This document shows, piece after piece, positions 9,248 to 18,588 of a stretch of DNA of 64,000 nt. Numbering within the stretch: the stretch's first letter is position 1; the number at the start of each line of letters is the position of its first letter. The stretch is taken from assembly GCA_027687465.1 (NCBI GenBank), contig JAQCQR010000002.1, positions 91,756 to 155,755 on the forward strand, given 5' to 3'. The DNA comes from Coriobacteriaceae bacterium AF08-21 (GTDB lineage Bacteria > Actinomycetota > Coriobacteriia > Coriobacteriales > Coriobacteriaceae). The notes beneath the pieces were generated by a model. The model was given only the letters and a program-made list of their open reading frames with translations. It was not told the DNA's origin and ran no database searches. Both the position numbers and the translations under genes were made by a program.

Positions 9248-10153
9248 CTAGATGCTCAGCCAGCGATCGCCCTCGGCTCGGCAAAAGCCCTCACGCTCCA
9301 GGTCGGCCAGAATGCCCGCGACAAGCTCGCGCTCGACCGGTCCACGCCCAGCCGCCGCTTCCATCTCGTTAACGCCCACCACGGCATCAGCAAGCGTAAT
9401 CCCCGCCGGCTGGCCATCGCGCGCTGCCAGCAACATGCGCACGATATGCGCGCGCTTTTGGCGACGTGAGCCCTCAAACTTTGATTGACGGCTATAGCCC
9501 GCCGAGCGCCTGGACGGATTGGGCAACGTCTTTTTTAGATATGCGCCGTAATCCAGCAACGCGTAATACCACGCGCGCGGCGTATCGGCATCATCGAGCG
9601 GCACGGCAAAGGGAGCGATCTCGTCGGTCGCCGCACCGGGGACCGCCGGACAGGCCGCCTGAATCAGCGGCACCAGCTCGCGGTCGGGAACAGCCGGTAC
9701 ATCGGGAAAGAAGTGATGCAGAAAGACCGTGCGCACGTTGGTCTCCAGATACACGCCTGGAAGGTCAAACGCAAACGACCGGATACCTTGCGCCGTTGCC
9801 GGGCCAATACCAGGCAGAGCGACCAAGTCACGCGTCTCGTGCGGAAACTCCCCGTCCCAGTCCTCTACAACGCGCTGGGCGGCCTTGTGGAGCGCCAGAG
9901 CGCGTCGGTTGTAGCCCATCCCCTGCCAAGCGTCCAAAACATCGGAAGGCGCGGCCTGGGCAAGCGCCTGCACAGTCGGAAAGCGATCGAGCCACGCCGG
10001 CATACGCGTCTCCACGCGCGGCACCTGTGTTTGCTGCAGCATGACCTCAGAAAGCCAAATGATGTACGGATCGCGCGTGCGGCGCCACGGAAGGTCGCGA
10101 TAACGCAGGACCCCTTCCGAACGAATCATCGAACGAAAGGGGTCCTGAATCAT
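9248..10153 (-). CDS. mutY: MutY-like A/G-specific adenine glycosylase lacking the Fe-S cluster
   Basis: 301 residues of the HhH-GPD superfamily. The motif IWLSEVMLQQTQV carries the MutY catalytic Glu (E36), and LPGIGPATAQGIRSFA is the helix-hairpin-helix. Two departures from classic MutY are visible. The Asp of the VDGN motif is Glu (YLETNVRTVFLHHFF, E137), and where the C-X6-C-X2-C-X5-C cluster loop should be there is YGAYLKKTLPNPSRRS with no Cys. There is also no C-terminal NUDIX-like domain. It therefore belongs to a clusterless branch whose substrate is uncertain. GGAG lies 6 nt before the ATG. The gene starts 21 bp after the Rrf2 regulator gene, probably in one operon. Confidence 0.82.
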   Translation of the reverse strand: MIQDPFRSMIRSEGVLRYRDLPWRRTRDPYIIWLSEVMLQQTQVPRVETRMPAWLDRFPTVQALAQAAPSDVLDAWQGMGYNRRALALHKAAQRVVEDWDGEFPHETRDLVALPGIGPATAQGIRSFAFDLPGVYLETNVRTVFLHHFFPDVPAVPDRELVPLIQAACPAVPGAATDEIAPFAVPLDDADTPRAWYYALLDYGAYLKKTLPNPSRRSAGYSRQSKFEGSRRQKRAHIVRMLLAARDGQPAGITLADAVVGVNEMEAAAGRGPVERELVAGILADLEREGFCRAEGDRWLSI

Positions 10154-10174
10154 ATCTATGCTCCTTATGCGGCG

Positions 10175-10660
10175 CTATTCCTCCCGGCAAGCGAACGCGC
10201 AGGTGGCGTACTCGGGAAACGCGTCGCGGTCGGCGAATTTGGAATCGACGGCCGGGAACTGGCGGTGAGCGACGATGTCGCCGAGCGAAACGGAATCGAG
10301 GTAGTCGCGCATCAACGCTTGAGCTCCGGCCCACAGGGGATGATAGCAGCACGTGCCCATGCGTGCACAGTCGCCATCGGGTGCGGTGCAATCATTCATA
10401 ACCATAGGGCCCTGAACGGCCTCGACGACCTGACGAATGGTGACGTCGTCCGGACTGACCTTGAGACGCATGCCACCGTGGACGCCACGCAGGCTCTCCA
10501 CAATACCGGCCTGGACCAAACCGTGCTGAATCGAGCGGGCAAACGAATACGGAACATTGACCTCTTCGGCAGCGGTGCGAACAGAAAGCAAACGCTCCGG
10601 ATCCTCGGCAAGCATCGCCAACATACGAAGGGCGTAATCAGTCTTCCTCGATATGTCCAT
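10175..10660 (-). CDS. Rrf2-family transcriptional regulator
   Basis: A 161-residue regulator with an N-terminal winged helix (MDISRKTDYALRMLAML, then LRGVHGGMRL for the wing) and a Cys cluster C91, C98, C104/C105 in NDCTAPDGDCARMGTCC, the position used by IscR/NsrR-type members to bind an Fe-S cluster. It is therefore likely to sense Fe-S status, NO or redox. The ATG at 10660 follows AAAGGGG; an upstream extension of 52 codons has no ribosome site. It leads an operon with the clusterless mutY. Confidence 0.88.
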   Translation of the reverse strand: MDISRKTDYALRMLAMLAEDPERLLSVRTAAEEVNVPYSFARSIQHGLVQAGIVESLRGVHGGMRLKVSPDDVTIRQVVEAVQGPMVMNDCTAPDGDCARMGTCCYHPLWAGAQALMRDYLDSVSLGDIVAHRQFPAVDSKFADRDAFPEYATCAFACREE

Positions 10661-10982
10661 TTTTCCCCTTTCAAGGAATACGAACAGCTCGAACGAGCTC
10701 CGGGGCCGAGCTTGTGTCGAGACGCTAAATGACCGCAGGACATCCAAATGGTAAATCGGATATCCACTGAATGCCGCGCTTGGAGCGAAATGCATCAGAT
10801 GCGGCCTACAGTGCAATTTAGTATAACCTAACCCCCTGTCTCGTTGAACAGGTGTTGCGCAACAAAGCTGTTGTTTAGACAGATATGCTTATTAGATTTT
10901 ACTTGCGTTCCCGAAGGCGCGGGGATTCTGGGCGAAGATGCGCCAGGGCGATCGTTCTATCGAAACAAAGTGCATCAAACGC
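10661..10982. other. Intergenic region upstream of the Rrf2 gene
   Basis: About 320 bp between the Rrf2 gene and the tRNA terminator. It should hold the Rrf2 promoter on the minus strand (AT-rich around 10815-10835). I see no gene or convincing operator. Confidence 0.4.
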
Positions 10983-11009
10983 AAAAAGCCACGTCCGAAG
11001 ACGTGGCTT
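10983..11009 (-). terminator. Terminator after tRNA-Asp
   Basis: GCCACGTC and GACGTGGC form an 8-bp stem; on the minus strand the loop is TTCG and the stem is followed by TTTTTGCG. It lies 10 bp past the tRNA 3' end. Confidence 0.85.
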
Positions 11010-11018
11010 TAATTGCGT

Positions 11019-11096
<78 letters not shown>

Positions 11097-11142
11097 AGGC
11101 AGACGTTCGCGTTTGTTTCCGCTCGCGTGCGCTGCGGGGATT

Positions 11143-11172
11143 AGTATACACAGAAGTCTGTCCGGCGCGCAA
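11143..11172 (-). promoter_or_regulatory. Likely promoter of tRNA-Asp
   Basis: On the minus strand a TTGCGC (-35, 11172-11167) and TATACT (-10, 11148-11143) are separated by 18 bp, about 47 bp before the tRNA 5' end, with an A/T-rich tract upstream. Confidence 0.55.
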
Positions 11173-11321
11173 CAACTTTTTTGAAAAAATTTTTCGGTCC
11201 CTCCCTGCCGTCACTTTCTTCAACCAGTTTTGCGGGCGTGCGCCGCTGCGCGGCTAGCCCGCGTGTTCCTCGGCGGGGTTGGTCTGATTGTTCTGGTTGG
11301 ACTTCTTACTTTGGCTCAAAG

Positions 11322-11356
11322 AAAAACGGGAGATGCCTTGTGCATCCCCCGTTTTT
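11322..11356 (-). terminator. Terminator after phosphoesterase gene
   Basis: AAAAACGGG-GATGC and GCATC-CCGTTTTT form a hairpin flanked by A and T tracts, so it could work in both directions. It starts 8 bp past the stop of the phosphoesterase gene. Confidence 0.8.
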
Positions 11357-11363
11357 GTTGCGG

Positions 11364-11831
11364 TTAGTCTAGGTCAATAAACTTGGTACTTATGACATGG
11401 CCGTCTTTTACTAGCATTCTGGCCATAGTGGGGCCTCGGCTGCCTCTGGGGTAGCTGGCGCTGCCCGGGTTGAGGACTAGGCAGCGGCCCACCTGGGCTT
11501 CTTTGGTTACGTGGGTGTGGCCGTTGATGGCTACGTCTACGGATCCCACCGGAAGGTCTTCGCGGTAATGGGCTACGGCGAATTTGAGGCCTTCGTAGGT
11601 AAAGAGCGCAAGACGGTCTACATCGGGACCGTAGTCGCGGTAGTAATCGTTGTTGCCCAAGACGGCCCGCACGGGGGCGATGGTGCATAGGTGCTCGTAG
11701 TCCATCTCTGACGTGAGGTCGCCGGCGTGGATGATCAGATCTGCGCCCTCAAGCTCATCCAAGAGCGCAGGCGATAAATAGCCGTGGGTGTCCGAGATGA
11801 TGTCGATACGCTTGGCGCTTGCACTGTTCAT
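11364..11831 (-). CDS. YfcE/MJ0936-type metallophosphoesterase
   Basis: A 155-residue calcineurin-like phosphoesterase. The metal-binding motifs of the family are present in order: DIISDTHGYL (D-x-H), IIHAGDL (G-D), VLGNND (G-N-N-D), INGHTHV (G-H-x-H). Small enzymes of this family hydrolyse phosphodiesters such as bis-pNPP or 2',3'-cyclic AMP; the physiological substrate is unknown. The ATG at 11831 has GGAAGGG upstream. Confidence 0.87.
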   Translation of the reverse strand: MNSASAKRIDIISDTHGYLSPALLDELEGADLIIHAGDLTSEMDYEHLCTIAPVRAVLGNNDYYRDYGPDVDRLALFTYEGLKFAVAHYREDLPVGSVDVAINGHTHVTKEAQVGRCLVLNPGSASYPRGSRGPTMARMLVKDGHVISTKFIDLD

Positions 11832-11872
11832 GGGATCCCTTCCGCAAAAAAAACGATTCGGCAGATACATAC

Positions 11873-11923
11873 AAAAAAGGCCCCACGGCCCCGCAGACGA
11901 TGGGTCTACAGGGCTGCGGGGCC
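11873..11923 (-). terminator. Terminator after the first LytTR regulator
   Basis: GGCCCCGCAG (11887-11896) and CTGCGGGGCC (11914-11923) pair; the minus strand continues GTGGGGCC then TTTTTT. Confidence 0.75.
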
Positions 11924-11929
11924 AGTGTG

Positions 11930-12646
11930 CTAGAGACTCAGAGCCTTCTTGAGCGGCACGACGCGGCGGCGCGAAACCGGCACGCGTTCGTCGACGCCCG
12001 TAATGCCCAGCTGGATGGCGCCCGAGGGCACCGTCTCAACGTCCGTGACGCACGCTAGGTTGACGATATAGCGGCGGTGAACACGGAAGAAGCCAAAGTC
12101 GCAGAGCTTGGCCTCAAACTGCGCCAGCGAGGTCGTCGACAAAAAGCGATCATCGACGGTATAGATGCAGGAGTAATCGTCCTTTGCCATGATAAAGCGG
12201 ATGTCATCCACGGGAATGAGCACCTTGCGGCCGCCCTTTTCCACCGGGATACGCTCGATGGTCACTTTGCTGTCCGTAACCGGCTTGGCGCGTTGCATGA
12301 CCTTCTCGATCGCGCGATCCAAGCGAGCTTCCTCGACAGGCTTCATCAGATAATCGACGGCATCGACGTCGAATGCCTCGACCGCATGGTCGCTATACGC
12401 AGTCACAAACACGATCGCCGGCGGATTTTTGAGCTTATGCAGCGCCTCGGCAAGTTGCAGGCCCGAGGCACCGGGCATCGAGATATCGAGAAACACGACA
12501 TCCACGCGACTTTCCATAAGCATCTCGATGGCGGAGCGGACGCTCGACGCCTCCGTGATCGTGCCGATCTTGCCCGTTTGCTCGAGCAGGAAGCGAAGCT
12601 CCGAGCGAGCCGGCGCCTCATCATCCACAATCATCGCACGCAGCAT
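11930..12646 (-). CDS. LytTR-family response regulator (first pair)
   Basis: A 238-residue regulator: receiver domain (residues 1-120; acidic pocket VDDE, phospho-acceptor D54 in VVFLDISMPG, Lys in YLMKPVEE) followed by a LytTR DNA-binding domain (about 135-238; VHRRYIVNL). LytTR regulators bind direct repeats upstream of membrane or cell-envelope genes. It follows a LytS-like sensor gene by 72 bp, so the two form a two-component system. The ATG at 12646 was chosen; AAGG is 10 nt upstream, a weak site. A terminator follows immediately. Confidence 0.9.
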   Translation of the reverse strand: MLRAMIVDDEAPARSELRFLLEQTGKIGTITEASSVRSAIEMLMESRVDVVFLDISMPGASGLQLAEALHKLKNPPAIVFVTAYSDHAVEAFDVDAVDYLMKPVEEARLDRAIEKVMQRAKPVTDSKVTIERIPVEKGGRKVLIPVDDIRFIMAKDDYSCIYTVDDRFLSTTSLAQFEAKLCDFGFFRVHRRYIVNLACVTDVETVPSGAIQLGITGVDERVPVSRRRVVPLKKALSL

Positions 12647-12718
12647 AGGGATAAAACCTTTCGTCAACTAACTACGCCGGGCGTCCGTCGCATGACGTTG
12701 AGCCCGTAGCTTTTTATT

Positions 12719-14062
12719 TTACTCTTGAATGTCAAAGATGCTCTCTGACAAATCAAGATGAAGGAGCACTTTGGTGCCCTTGCCCGGCGCCGATTCGACA
12801 CGCGTATAGGAGTGCGGCCCAAAAAAGCGATGGATGCGCTCCGAAATATTGTGCATGGCCACACCGGCGCCGCCACCCTGAGGAGAGCTGGCGTCGGGAC
12901 GGGCAGAGCGCTCGTCAAACAGTCTGGCGGCGGTACCCTCATCCATGCCCACGCCATTATCGGCCACGGCAATCAAGATTGCATCCTCGCCGTCTTGGTG
13001 AACGGTCACGTCGATCCTCAGGGCGTCGTCATCGCCCATACCATGACGCACGGCGTTCTCGACAATCGGCTGGATCACGAACGCCGGCACCAGCGTATCT
13101 TCCACGTCCTCGGACACATCGAACGTCGCAAGCACGCGGTCCTCGCCAAAGCGGGCCTTCTCAAAGGTAAGGTAGCGCTTGGTCTGTGCGACCTCGCGCG
13201 AGACCGGAATAAGCGATCCCGAGTTGTCGAGCGTGGCGCGATAGAACGATGAGAACTCACGAAGCAGTTCGCGGGCCCGCAGCGGGTCGGTGCGCGTAAA
13301 CGATGCAATGGTGTTCAGCGTGTTGAACAGGAAGTGCGGGTTAATCTGCGCCTGCAGCGCACGCACCTCGGCGCGCGCTGTGAGTTCCTTTTGCACCTCG
13401 AGCTCGTGGATGGCGAGCTGCGTGGACAAGATCTCGGCAAAGCCCGAGGCAAGCGCGTACTGGGTACGGTCGACGGCGCGCGGGGTCTTGTAGTAGAACT
13501 TGAGCGTGCCGACGGTACGATCGCCCACCTTGATGGGGGCGATAATGCCGGCGGGGATTTGGTTGTGCGAGCCGTCCGAGCCCACGACATCCACCATACG
13601 GTTGAACGATTGCACGATGCCATGTTCGATAACGTAGCGTGTGGCAAGCGTGTGGATGGGAGTATCGGGCAGCAGTTTTTCCTCAAACTCGCCCGCGCAG
13701 GCAAGCACGTTGTCCTCGTCGGTGATGGCCACCGTCATGGCGCGCGTCTCGGGCAAAATGCGCCGGCACACCAAACGCGCCGACTCCTGCGTCAGACCGC
13801 CCTTAATGTCCTCGAGCATGGCCGAGGCCACCGAGAGCGTCTCCTCGGTGTACTGGGAGCGCACCGAATCGGGATTGAGCGTCAAAAAGATAAAGATGCA
13901 CAGAAAGATGCACAGCAGCGCGCAGGCAATCACCGTGGCGATCGGCTCGATACCGGTCACCAAGGCAAAAATAAAGTACACCAGCACGCAAATGGCGCAT
14001 GCAACGGCAATGATGCGAAAGATTGATATTGAACTATCGCGCTGGGCGCGGCGGTCGATCAT
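12719..14062 (-). CDS. LytS/BtsS-like sensor histidine kinase (first pair)
   Basis: 447 residues: two N-terminal membrane helices (about 14-36 and 42-61), a GAF-like sensing region (about 75-220), then a His_kinase domain with the phospho-acceptor H243 in ALQAQINPHFLFNTLNT, an HATPase N-box (PIVENAVRHG) and DNGVGM. It lacks the long multi-pass 5TM-LYT domain, so it probably senses through the GAF-like part. It overlaps the glycosyltransferase gene by 4 bp (ATGA) and is followed by its cognate LytTR regulator. Confidence 0.9.
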   Translation of the reverse strand: MIDRRAQRDSSISIFRIIAVACAICVLVYFIFALVTGIEPIATVIACALLCIFLCIFIFLTLNPDSVRSQYTEETLSVASAMLEDIKGGLTQESARLVCRRILPETRAMTVAITDEDNVLACAGEFEEKLLPDTPIHTLATRYVIEHGIVQSFNRMVDVVGSDGSHNQIPAGIIAPIKVGDRTVGTLKFYYKTPRAVDRTQYALASGFAEILSTQLAIHELEVQKELTARAEVRALQAQINPHFLFNTLNTIASFTRTDPLRARELLREFSSFYRATLDNSGSLIPVSREVAQTKRYLTFEKARFGEDRVLATFDVSEDVEDTLVPAFVIQPIVENAVRHGMGDDDALRIDVTVHQDGEDAILIAVADNGVGMDEGTAARLFDERSARPDASSPQGGGAGVAMHNISERIHRFFGPHSYTRVESAPGKGTKVLLHLDLSESIFDIQE

Positions 14063-15246
14063 TCGGCCCCCTCCAGGATACTGATCAGTTGTGCGTCACG
14101 CCAAAGCCCGTCCATGATCTTGGGCCAAAAGCTCTGGAAACGCAGGTAGCTTGCAGCGTTTTGGCGCGCATAGGCCTTTGCCTCGCCGATACCATGGCGC
14201 CAAATGCGCAGGTAGCCCTCATGCTCGCGGGTAAACACGCTGCGGACCATAGCGGTCTTGCGCACGCGGTCGTCGAGCTCGCGCGAAATCCACGGGCCCG
14301 GGTAGGGCATGAGCGATGCCGCCGTAACGGGGATGAGCTCCTTTTGATGCGCGGCGAACGTCAACTTGGCCCGTTCGTAGTACCAACGGTATACATCCTG
14401 CATAAAGCGCGGTGAGCGCTTTTCGGACTCCGGAGGCAGATGGCGCACGGTCCACTCGTTATCAAACCACACGTCGTAGCCAAACATACGCATGTTAAAG
14501 AGGTAATCCAAGTCCTCGCCGCGGGTGATAAACGGGTCAAAGGCCACACGCGTAAAGGCGCGGGCGTGCAGGGCCATCAGGCCGCCGCACACGTAGTTGG
14601 AGCGCGAGATGCGGGTGCCCGAGAGCGCCTTTTTCATCCAACGGTTGAACTCGATGCGCTTGGTCCACCAACGATGGCAGATGCCCGCCTTGTCCGTGGG
14701 AGCCAGCGGCGAGCCGTCGCGATCGTAGAAATAGCCGCTCTTGACCAAAATCGGCAGGCCCTGACGCGTCTGCTGGCCCAGCGCATAGGTCGCGCGCTTC
14801 ATAAAGTCGGCGTCGATAACGGTCTCGTCGTCATCCAAAAAGATAACCGCGTCATGCCCCAGCACAGCGGCACAGGCTAGCCCCATGTTGCGGATGGCAC
14901 CGTAGCCTCGCAGGCTCACGCACTCGCCCGAACCCTTGGGCGCGATCTGAGCAACCCGGTCTGCGATGCGCGAGGCCTGGGTGTTGGTGACAACGGTGAC
15001 CTTGAGCGTGGGATGCGCGTCGACAATCTCGTGCACGCGCAGCGACACATCGGCTGTGGCAGAAACAGGACAGACCACCAAAAGGATGATGCGCGGGATG
15101 TCGCACACCTGCTCAAGCGAGGCCAGGCAGCGGTCGAGTTCGGGATTGTCTGCGTTGAGTCGCGTCGAATGGTCATAGGTGCCAGGGGCGTTTGCGCAAG
15201 CGTCATCGCCCGCCCAATACGTTGGAATCACGACCGTGGCGTTCAT
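14059..15246 (-). CDS. GT2-fold glycosyltransferase-like protein
   Basis: 395 residues. The N-terminus MNATVVIPTYWAGDD begins a GT-A nucleotide-sugar domain; AVIFLDDDETVIDADF supplies the metal-binding D-x-D, and RGEDLDYLFNMRMFGYDVWF is the ED acceptor motif. No membrane helix is obvious, so a soluble enzyme is likely. GGGAGGG precedes the ATG. The gene overlaps the sensor kinase gene by 4 bp, an unusual link between a glycosyltransferase and a two-component system; it may modify envelope glycans under that control, which is inference. Confidence 0.8.
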   Translation of the reverse strand: MNATVVIPTYWAGDDACANAPGTYDHSTRLNADNPELDRCLASLEQVCDIPRIILLVVCPVSATADVSLRVHEIVDAHPTLKVTVVTNTQASRIADRVAQIAPKGSGECVSLRGYGAIRNMGLACAAVLGHDAVIFLDDDETVIDADFMKRATYALGQQTRQGLPILVKSGYFYDRDGSPLAPTDKAGICHRWWTKRIEFNRWMKKALSGTRISRSNYVCGGLMALHARAFTRVAFDPFITRGEDLDYLFNMRMFGYDVWFDNEWTVRHLPPESEKRSPRFMQDVYRWYYERAKLTFAAHQKELIPVTAASLMPYPGPWISRELDDRVRKTAMVRSVFTREHEGYLRIWRHGIGEAKAYARQNAASYLRFQSFWPKIMDGLWRDAQLISILEGAE

Positions 15247-15265
15247 GCCTTACCCTCCCTGCAAC

Positions 15266-15302
15266 ACAAAAACGGGACGCCGCCAAACACAGGCGACGCC
15301 CC
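15266..15302 (-). terminator. Terminator after the MFS transporter gene
   Basis: On the minus strand GGGGCGTCGCC and GGCGGCGTCCC pair with two G-U pairs around TGTGTTT, followed by GTTTTTG. It separates the MFS gene from the glycosyltransferase operon. Confidence 0.85.
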
Positions 15303-15417
15303 GCGACCTAGCTGATTCCATCATACCCACTTGGGCAAATCATTGCTCGCAAGTCGCAATGTTTATTGCGGATAACCCCAAAAGAGTACCGTGGACAGGC
15401 ACAATAGCCGCTCGCTC

Positions 15418-16677
15418 CTATGCGGCATGCTCTGCCGCCCGAGTCATGCGGGACAGGCGGACCAGTAGCATAAAGCCAACGACCAGCAGCACGCCAATGG
15501 AAAGGACGCCCAGCGACGGGTTGCCGGTCAGCGAGGTGACGACCGACACCAGGAAGGTGCCCATAACGCTTGCATAACGACCAAAGATGTCAAAGAAGCC
15601 GTAGTACTCGTTGGACTTTTCCTTGGGGATAATGCGGCCAAAGTAGCTACGGCTGAGCGCCTGCACACCGCCCTGGAACAGGCCGACCATAATGGCAAGC
15701 ACCCAGAATTCAAAGGCGGTCTTTAGGAAGAACGCGGCGAACAGCACAATCCCCATGTAGGCGGCGACCGCCACCAGGATCATGTTGAGCGTGCCCACGC
15801 GTCCGGCGAGCTTGCCGTAGATGATGGCGGACGGAAAGGCCACGAACTGCGTAACGAGCAGCGCCAGCACCAGCTGCGTCGAATCGATGCCCAAGGCCGA
15901 TCCGTAACTGGTGGCCATGGAAATGACCGTGTGCACACCGTCGATATAGAAGAAGAACGCGATCATGTAGACCAGCACGGTCTTATTGTGGGCAATCTCG
16001 CGCATGGTGTGTCCGACCTCGGAGAACACACCGCCCACGATGTGGCCGATGGTGTCCTGGGGACCGCGCTCGCGACCGTACTTTTGCTTATAGGTGCGAA
16101 TGAGCGGCAGGGTAAAGATGAGCCACCAGGCACCAGTGATGATAAACGACAGACGCGTTGCCAGCATGGTGGGGATGCCAAGAGCGGGGCCACCCATGAT
16201 GAGCGCCAGGCAGATGACGAACGGCACGGTGGAACCGATGTAGCCCCAGGCATAACCCGAGCTGGACACGGCGTCCATGCGCTCGTCGGTGGTAATGTCA
16301 GGCAGCATGGCGTCGTAGAACGTCATAGAAGAGTTAAGGCCGATGGTGCACAGCACGTACACGGTCAAAAATGCCATGGCAGACATTGGGATAGCCTGCG
16401 CCAGGCAAAGCACCAGGCCCGTGAGGAAGAAGCCCAAGAAGAACTTGATCTTGTTGCCGGCGTAGTCGGCAAGTGCGCCCAGAATGGGCATGAGCATGGC
16501 GATGACCAGCGAGGCGATCGTCTGCGCATTGCCCCAAGCGACCACCAGGTCGGCCGAGGAAGCGCCGGTATTGATGGCGTTAAAGTAAATGGGCACCACC
16601 GAGGTATTGAGCAGCACGAGGGCCGAATTGCCCACATCGTACATAACCCAGTTACGCTCGAGCTTGGTGTATTTCAT
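15418..16677 (-). CDS. MFS transporter, UMF1-like
   Basis: A 419-residue, twelve-helix permease. The N-terminus MKYTKLERNWVMYDVGNSAL matches the UMF1/Atg22-like branch of the major facilitator superfamily, and a conserved LSRSYFGRIIPKEKSNEYYG loop lies in the C-terminal half. The substrate is unknown; relatives are linked to amino acid efflux in yeast vacuoles, which need not apply here. AAGGG is 9 nt upstream of the ATG. A strong terminator follows. Confidence 0.85.
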   Translation of the reverse strand: MKYTKLERNWVMYDVGNSALVLLNTSVVPIYFNAINTGASSADLVVAWGNAQTIASLVIAMLMPILGALADYAGNKIKFFLGFFLTGLVLCLAQAIPMSAMAFLTVYVLCTIGLNSSMTFYDAMLPDITTDERMDAVSSSGYAWGYIGSTVPFVICLALIMGGPALGIPTMLATRLSFIITGAWWLIFTLPLIRTYKQKYGRERGPQDTIGHIVGGVFSEVGHTMREIAHNKTVLVYMIAFFFYIDGVHTVISMATSYGSALGIDSTQLVLALLVTQFVAFPSAIIYGKLAGRVGTLNMILVAVAAYMGIVLFAAFFLKTAFEFWVLAIMVGLFQGGVQALSRSYFGRIIPKEKSNEYYGFFDIFGRYASVMGTFLVSVVTSLTGNPSLGVLSIGVLLVVGFMLLVRLSRMTRAAEHAA

Positions 16678-16778
16678 GGACAGGGACCCTTCGTATTTGC
16701 CCGATATGCAGTTAGTTCATCGTACCCCAATTGTCCAGAAGCACCGGTAAGGATTCGGCAAAGGGGCACGCATGAGCC

Positions 16779-17723
16779 CTATTCCTCGCGGTCGAACTCC
16801 TCATCGGCATTGAGCACGCGACCGCTGTAATTGACATGGTTGGTCACGGCTTCCATATCGCCGGTCTCGATAAAGCGGGCAACCGTGCACTCGTAATCGA
16901 GCAGCGCGCGGTCAAAGACCTCGGGGAAGCTCTCGGTCGAGACTTCATCGGTAAAGGGGTTCTTCCATGCCAAGTGGCCCAGGTTGCCGGTACGCTCGGG
17001 CAGCTCGGTCGTCACGCGGTGCGCAAGGCCGTCGAGCAGCGAGTAGTCGTGCACCAAGCCCTCAACCAGCGAGATCGCGCGCGTCTTTGCGGAGCCGGCC
17101 GGCTCAATCGCGCGGTAAAGTCGCTGCATATTGGCAACGGCAGCACCGTACTCCCCCGCCGGAATGTCAATGCCGTACACGCGTCCGGCAACATAGCTCA
17201 TCAGCACGCCGGCCACGCGATTGATGCGATCGGTGGTGACGATCTCGCCCGCCGGCGGGTAATCGTCGACCGTAGCGCCATCGCGTTTAAGCTGCAGCAT
17301 CAGTACATCCAGGTCGCTCTCGATCACGGCATGGACCTGACTGCTCGAATCCTCAAGCTCTGAATCGGACTCCACGATGCCAAACTGCTGCTCATAGACA
17401 AAGGGGTGAGCGTTGCGGTCGAGCACGTAATGAGACAGCAGGCCCAGCGCAAAGGCACGACCCAAGCTGGCATCGCGCGGCAGCAGATGCGACACGCCGT
17501 CGCGCAGGCACGCGAACTGGCGAGACATGCGCGACCGATGCATGACCTGCGCCAGCAGCGTGCAGTCGGAAACACGCGGTGTCAGAATGTGAAAGAAAAA
17601 CGGGTCGGGGCCTTGGTTGCCCAAGATAAAGGCAATGCGCTCTTCATCGGACGTGATGACGCCCTGCGGAAGACGGTCGATGCTTTCCTCGCCAAACAGA
17701 TGATGGGTGATAAGCGCGGGCAT
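16779..17723 (-). CDS. Zinc-dependent phospholipase C-like protein
   Basis: 314 residues starting MPALITHHLFGEE. Conserved His and Asp residues appear at the positions used for zinc in the Zn_dep_PLPC family: THHLFG near the N-terminus, ILGNQGPDPFFFH, ALGLLSHYVLDRNAHPFVYE. There is no signal peptide, so it should be cytoplasmic, unlike secreted clostridial alpha-toxins; these housekeeping relatives have no proven substrate. GAAAGGA precedes the ATG at 17723. It sits between an MFS gene and a LytTR regulator on the same strand. Confidence 0.75.
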   Translation of the reverse strand: MPALITHHLFGEESIDRLPQGVITSDEERIAFILGNQGPDPFFFHILTPRVSDCTLLAQVMHRSRMSRQFACLRDGVSHLLPRDASLGRAFALGLLSHYVLDRNAHPFVYEQQFGIVESDSELEDSSSQVHAVIESDLDVLMLQLKRDGATVDDYPPAGEIVTTDRINRVAGVLMSYVAGRVYGIDIPAGEYGAAVANMQRLYRAIEPAGSAKTRAISLVEGLVHDYSLLDGLAHRVTTELPERTGNLGHLAWKNPFTDEVSTESFPEVFDRALLDYECTVARFIETGDMEAVTNHVNYSGRVLNADEEFDREE

Positions 17724-17815
17724 AATGATCCTTTCGATTTCATTCGATGCCACCCATTATGCCCACCGCGCGCCCATGCCAAACCTGCGATGGTAAACGA
17801 CAGCACGCAAGCCTC

Positions 17816-18550
17816 TTACGCAAGCCCCAGGTGCGACTTGACCTCGGCGGCACGACGACGGGACACCGGTACCGTCGAGTTCACGCGGTCGAGCCTGAGC
17901 TCCATCAACCCCGTGGAGCCAATCTCAACATTGTGCACGTCTTCCAAATTGACCAGGTAGCTGCGATGAACGCGAATAAAGCCCTCGGAGTCCAAGCGAC
18001 GCTCGAGCGAAGAGATCGACTCATTGATCAGGTACGTTCCCTCGGCGCAGATGGCGTTGCAAAAATCGGCGCGCGCCTCAAAGTAGCAAACGTCTGCGGC
18101 GGGAATGAACACCTTTTTGCCCCCGCGGTCCACCGTCAGACGCAAAGGCTGGCGCGGAGCGTGGATAACACGACGGACGCCCAAGGCCGCCTCGATCTTG
18201 TCGAGTGCCTTTGACAGGCGTGCGTCCTCAACCGGCTTGACGACATAATCGACGGCATCGAGGTTATAGGCATCAGCCGCATACTCGGCAAATGCCGTCA
18301 CAAACACCACGACCGGCGGCGTCTTTAGGTTCTGCAGCGTCTCGGCAAGCTCAATTCCCGAGCGACCGGGCATGGTAATGTCTAAAAACAACACGTCGGG
18401 CTTGTTCGACAGAATCGACTCCACGGCTTCGGTGACATTGCCCGCCTCGGCAATATGACCCACACGCGTATCCTTTTCCAATAGATAGCGTAGCTCAGCC
18501 CTAATTGGGGGCTCGTCATCAACCACCAAGATGTTCCAGCCTTCGGACAT
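17816..18550 (-). CDS. LytTR-family response regulator (second pair)
   Basis: A 244-residue regulator with a receiver domain (VVDDE, phospho-acceptor D57 in VLFLDITMPG, Lys in YVVKPVED) and a LytTR domain (about 140-244; VHRSYLVNLEDV). It is clearly paralogous to the regulator at 11930, sharing the C-terminal VPVSRRR signature. GAGGGGAAG precedes the ATG. It lies 38 bp behind a LytS-like kinase and is probably its partner. Confidence 0.92.
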   Translation of the reverse strand: MSEGWNILVVDDEPPIRAELRYLLEKDTRVGHIAEAGNVTEAVESILSNKPDVLFLDITMPGRSGIELAETLQNLKTPPVVVFVTAFAEYAADAYNLDAVDYVVKPVEDARLSKALDKIEAALGVRRVIHAPRQPLRLTVDRGGKKVFIPAADVCYFEARADFCNAICAEGTYLINESISSLERRLDSEGFIRVHRSYLVNLEDVHNVEIGSTGLMELRLDRVNSTVPVSRRRAAEVKSHLGLA

Positions 18551-18588
18551 ATGTGCTTCCCCTCTTTTTCTCTCAATCCAACCGCGTG

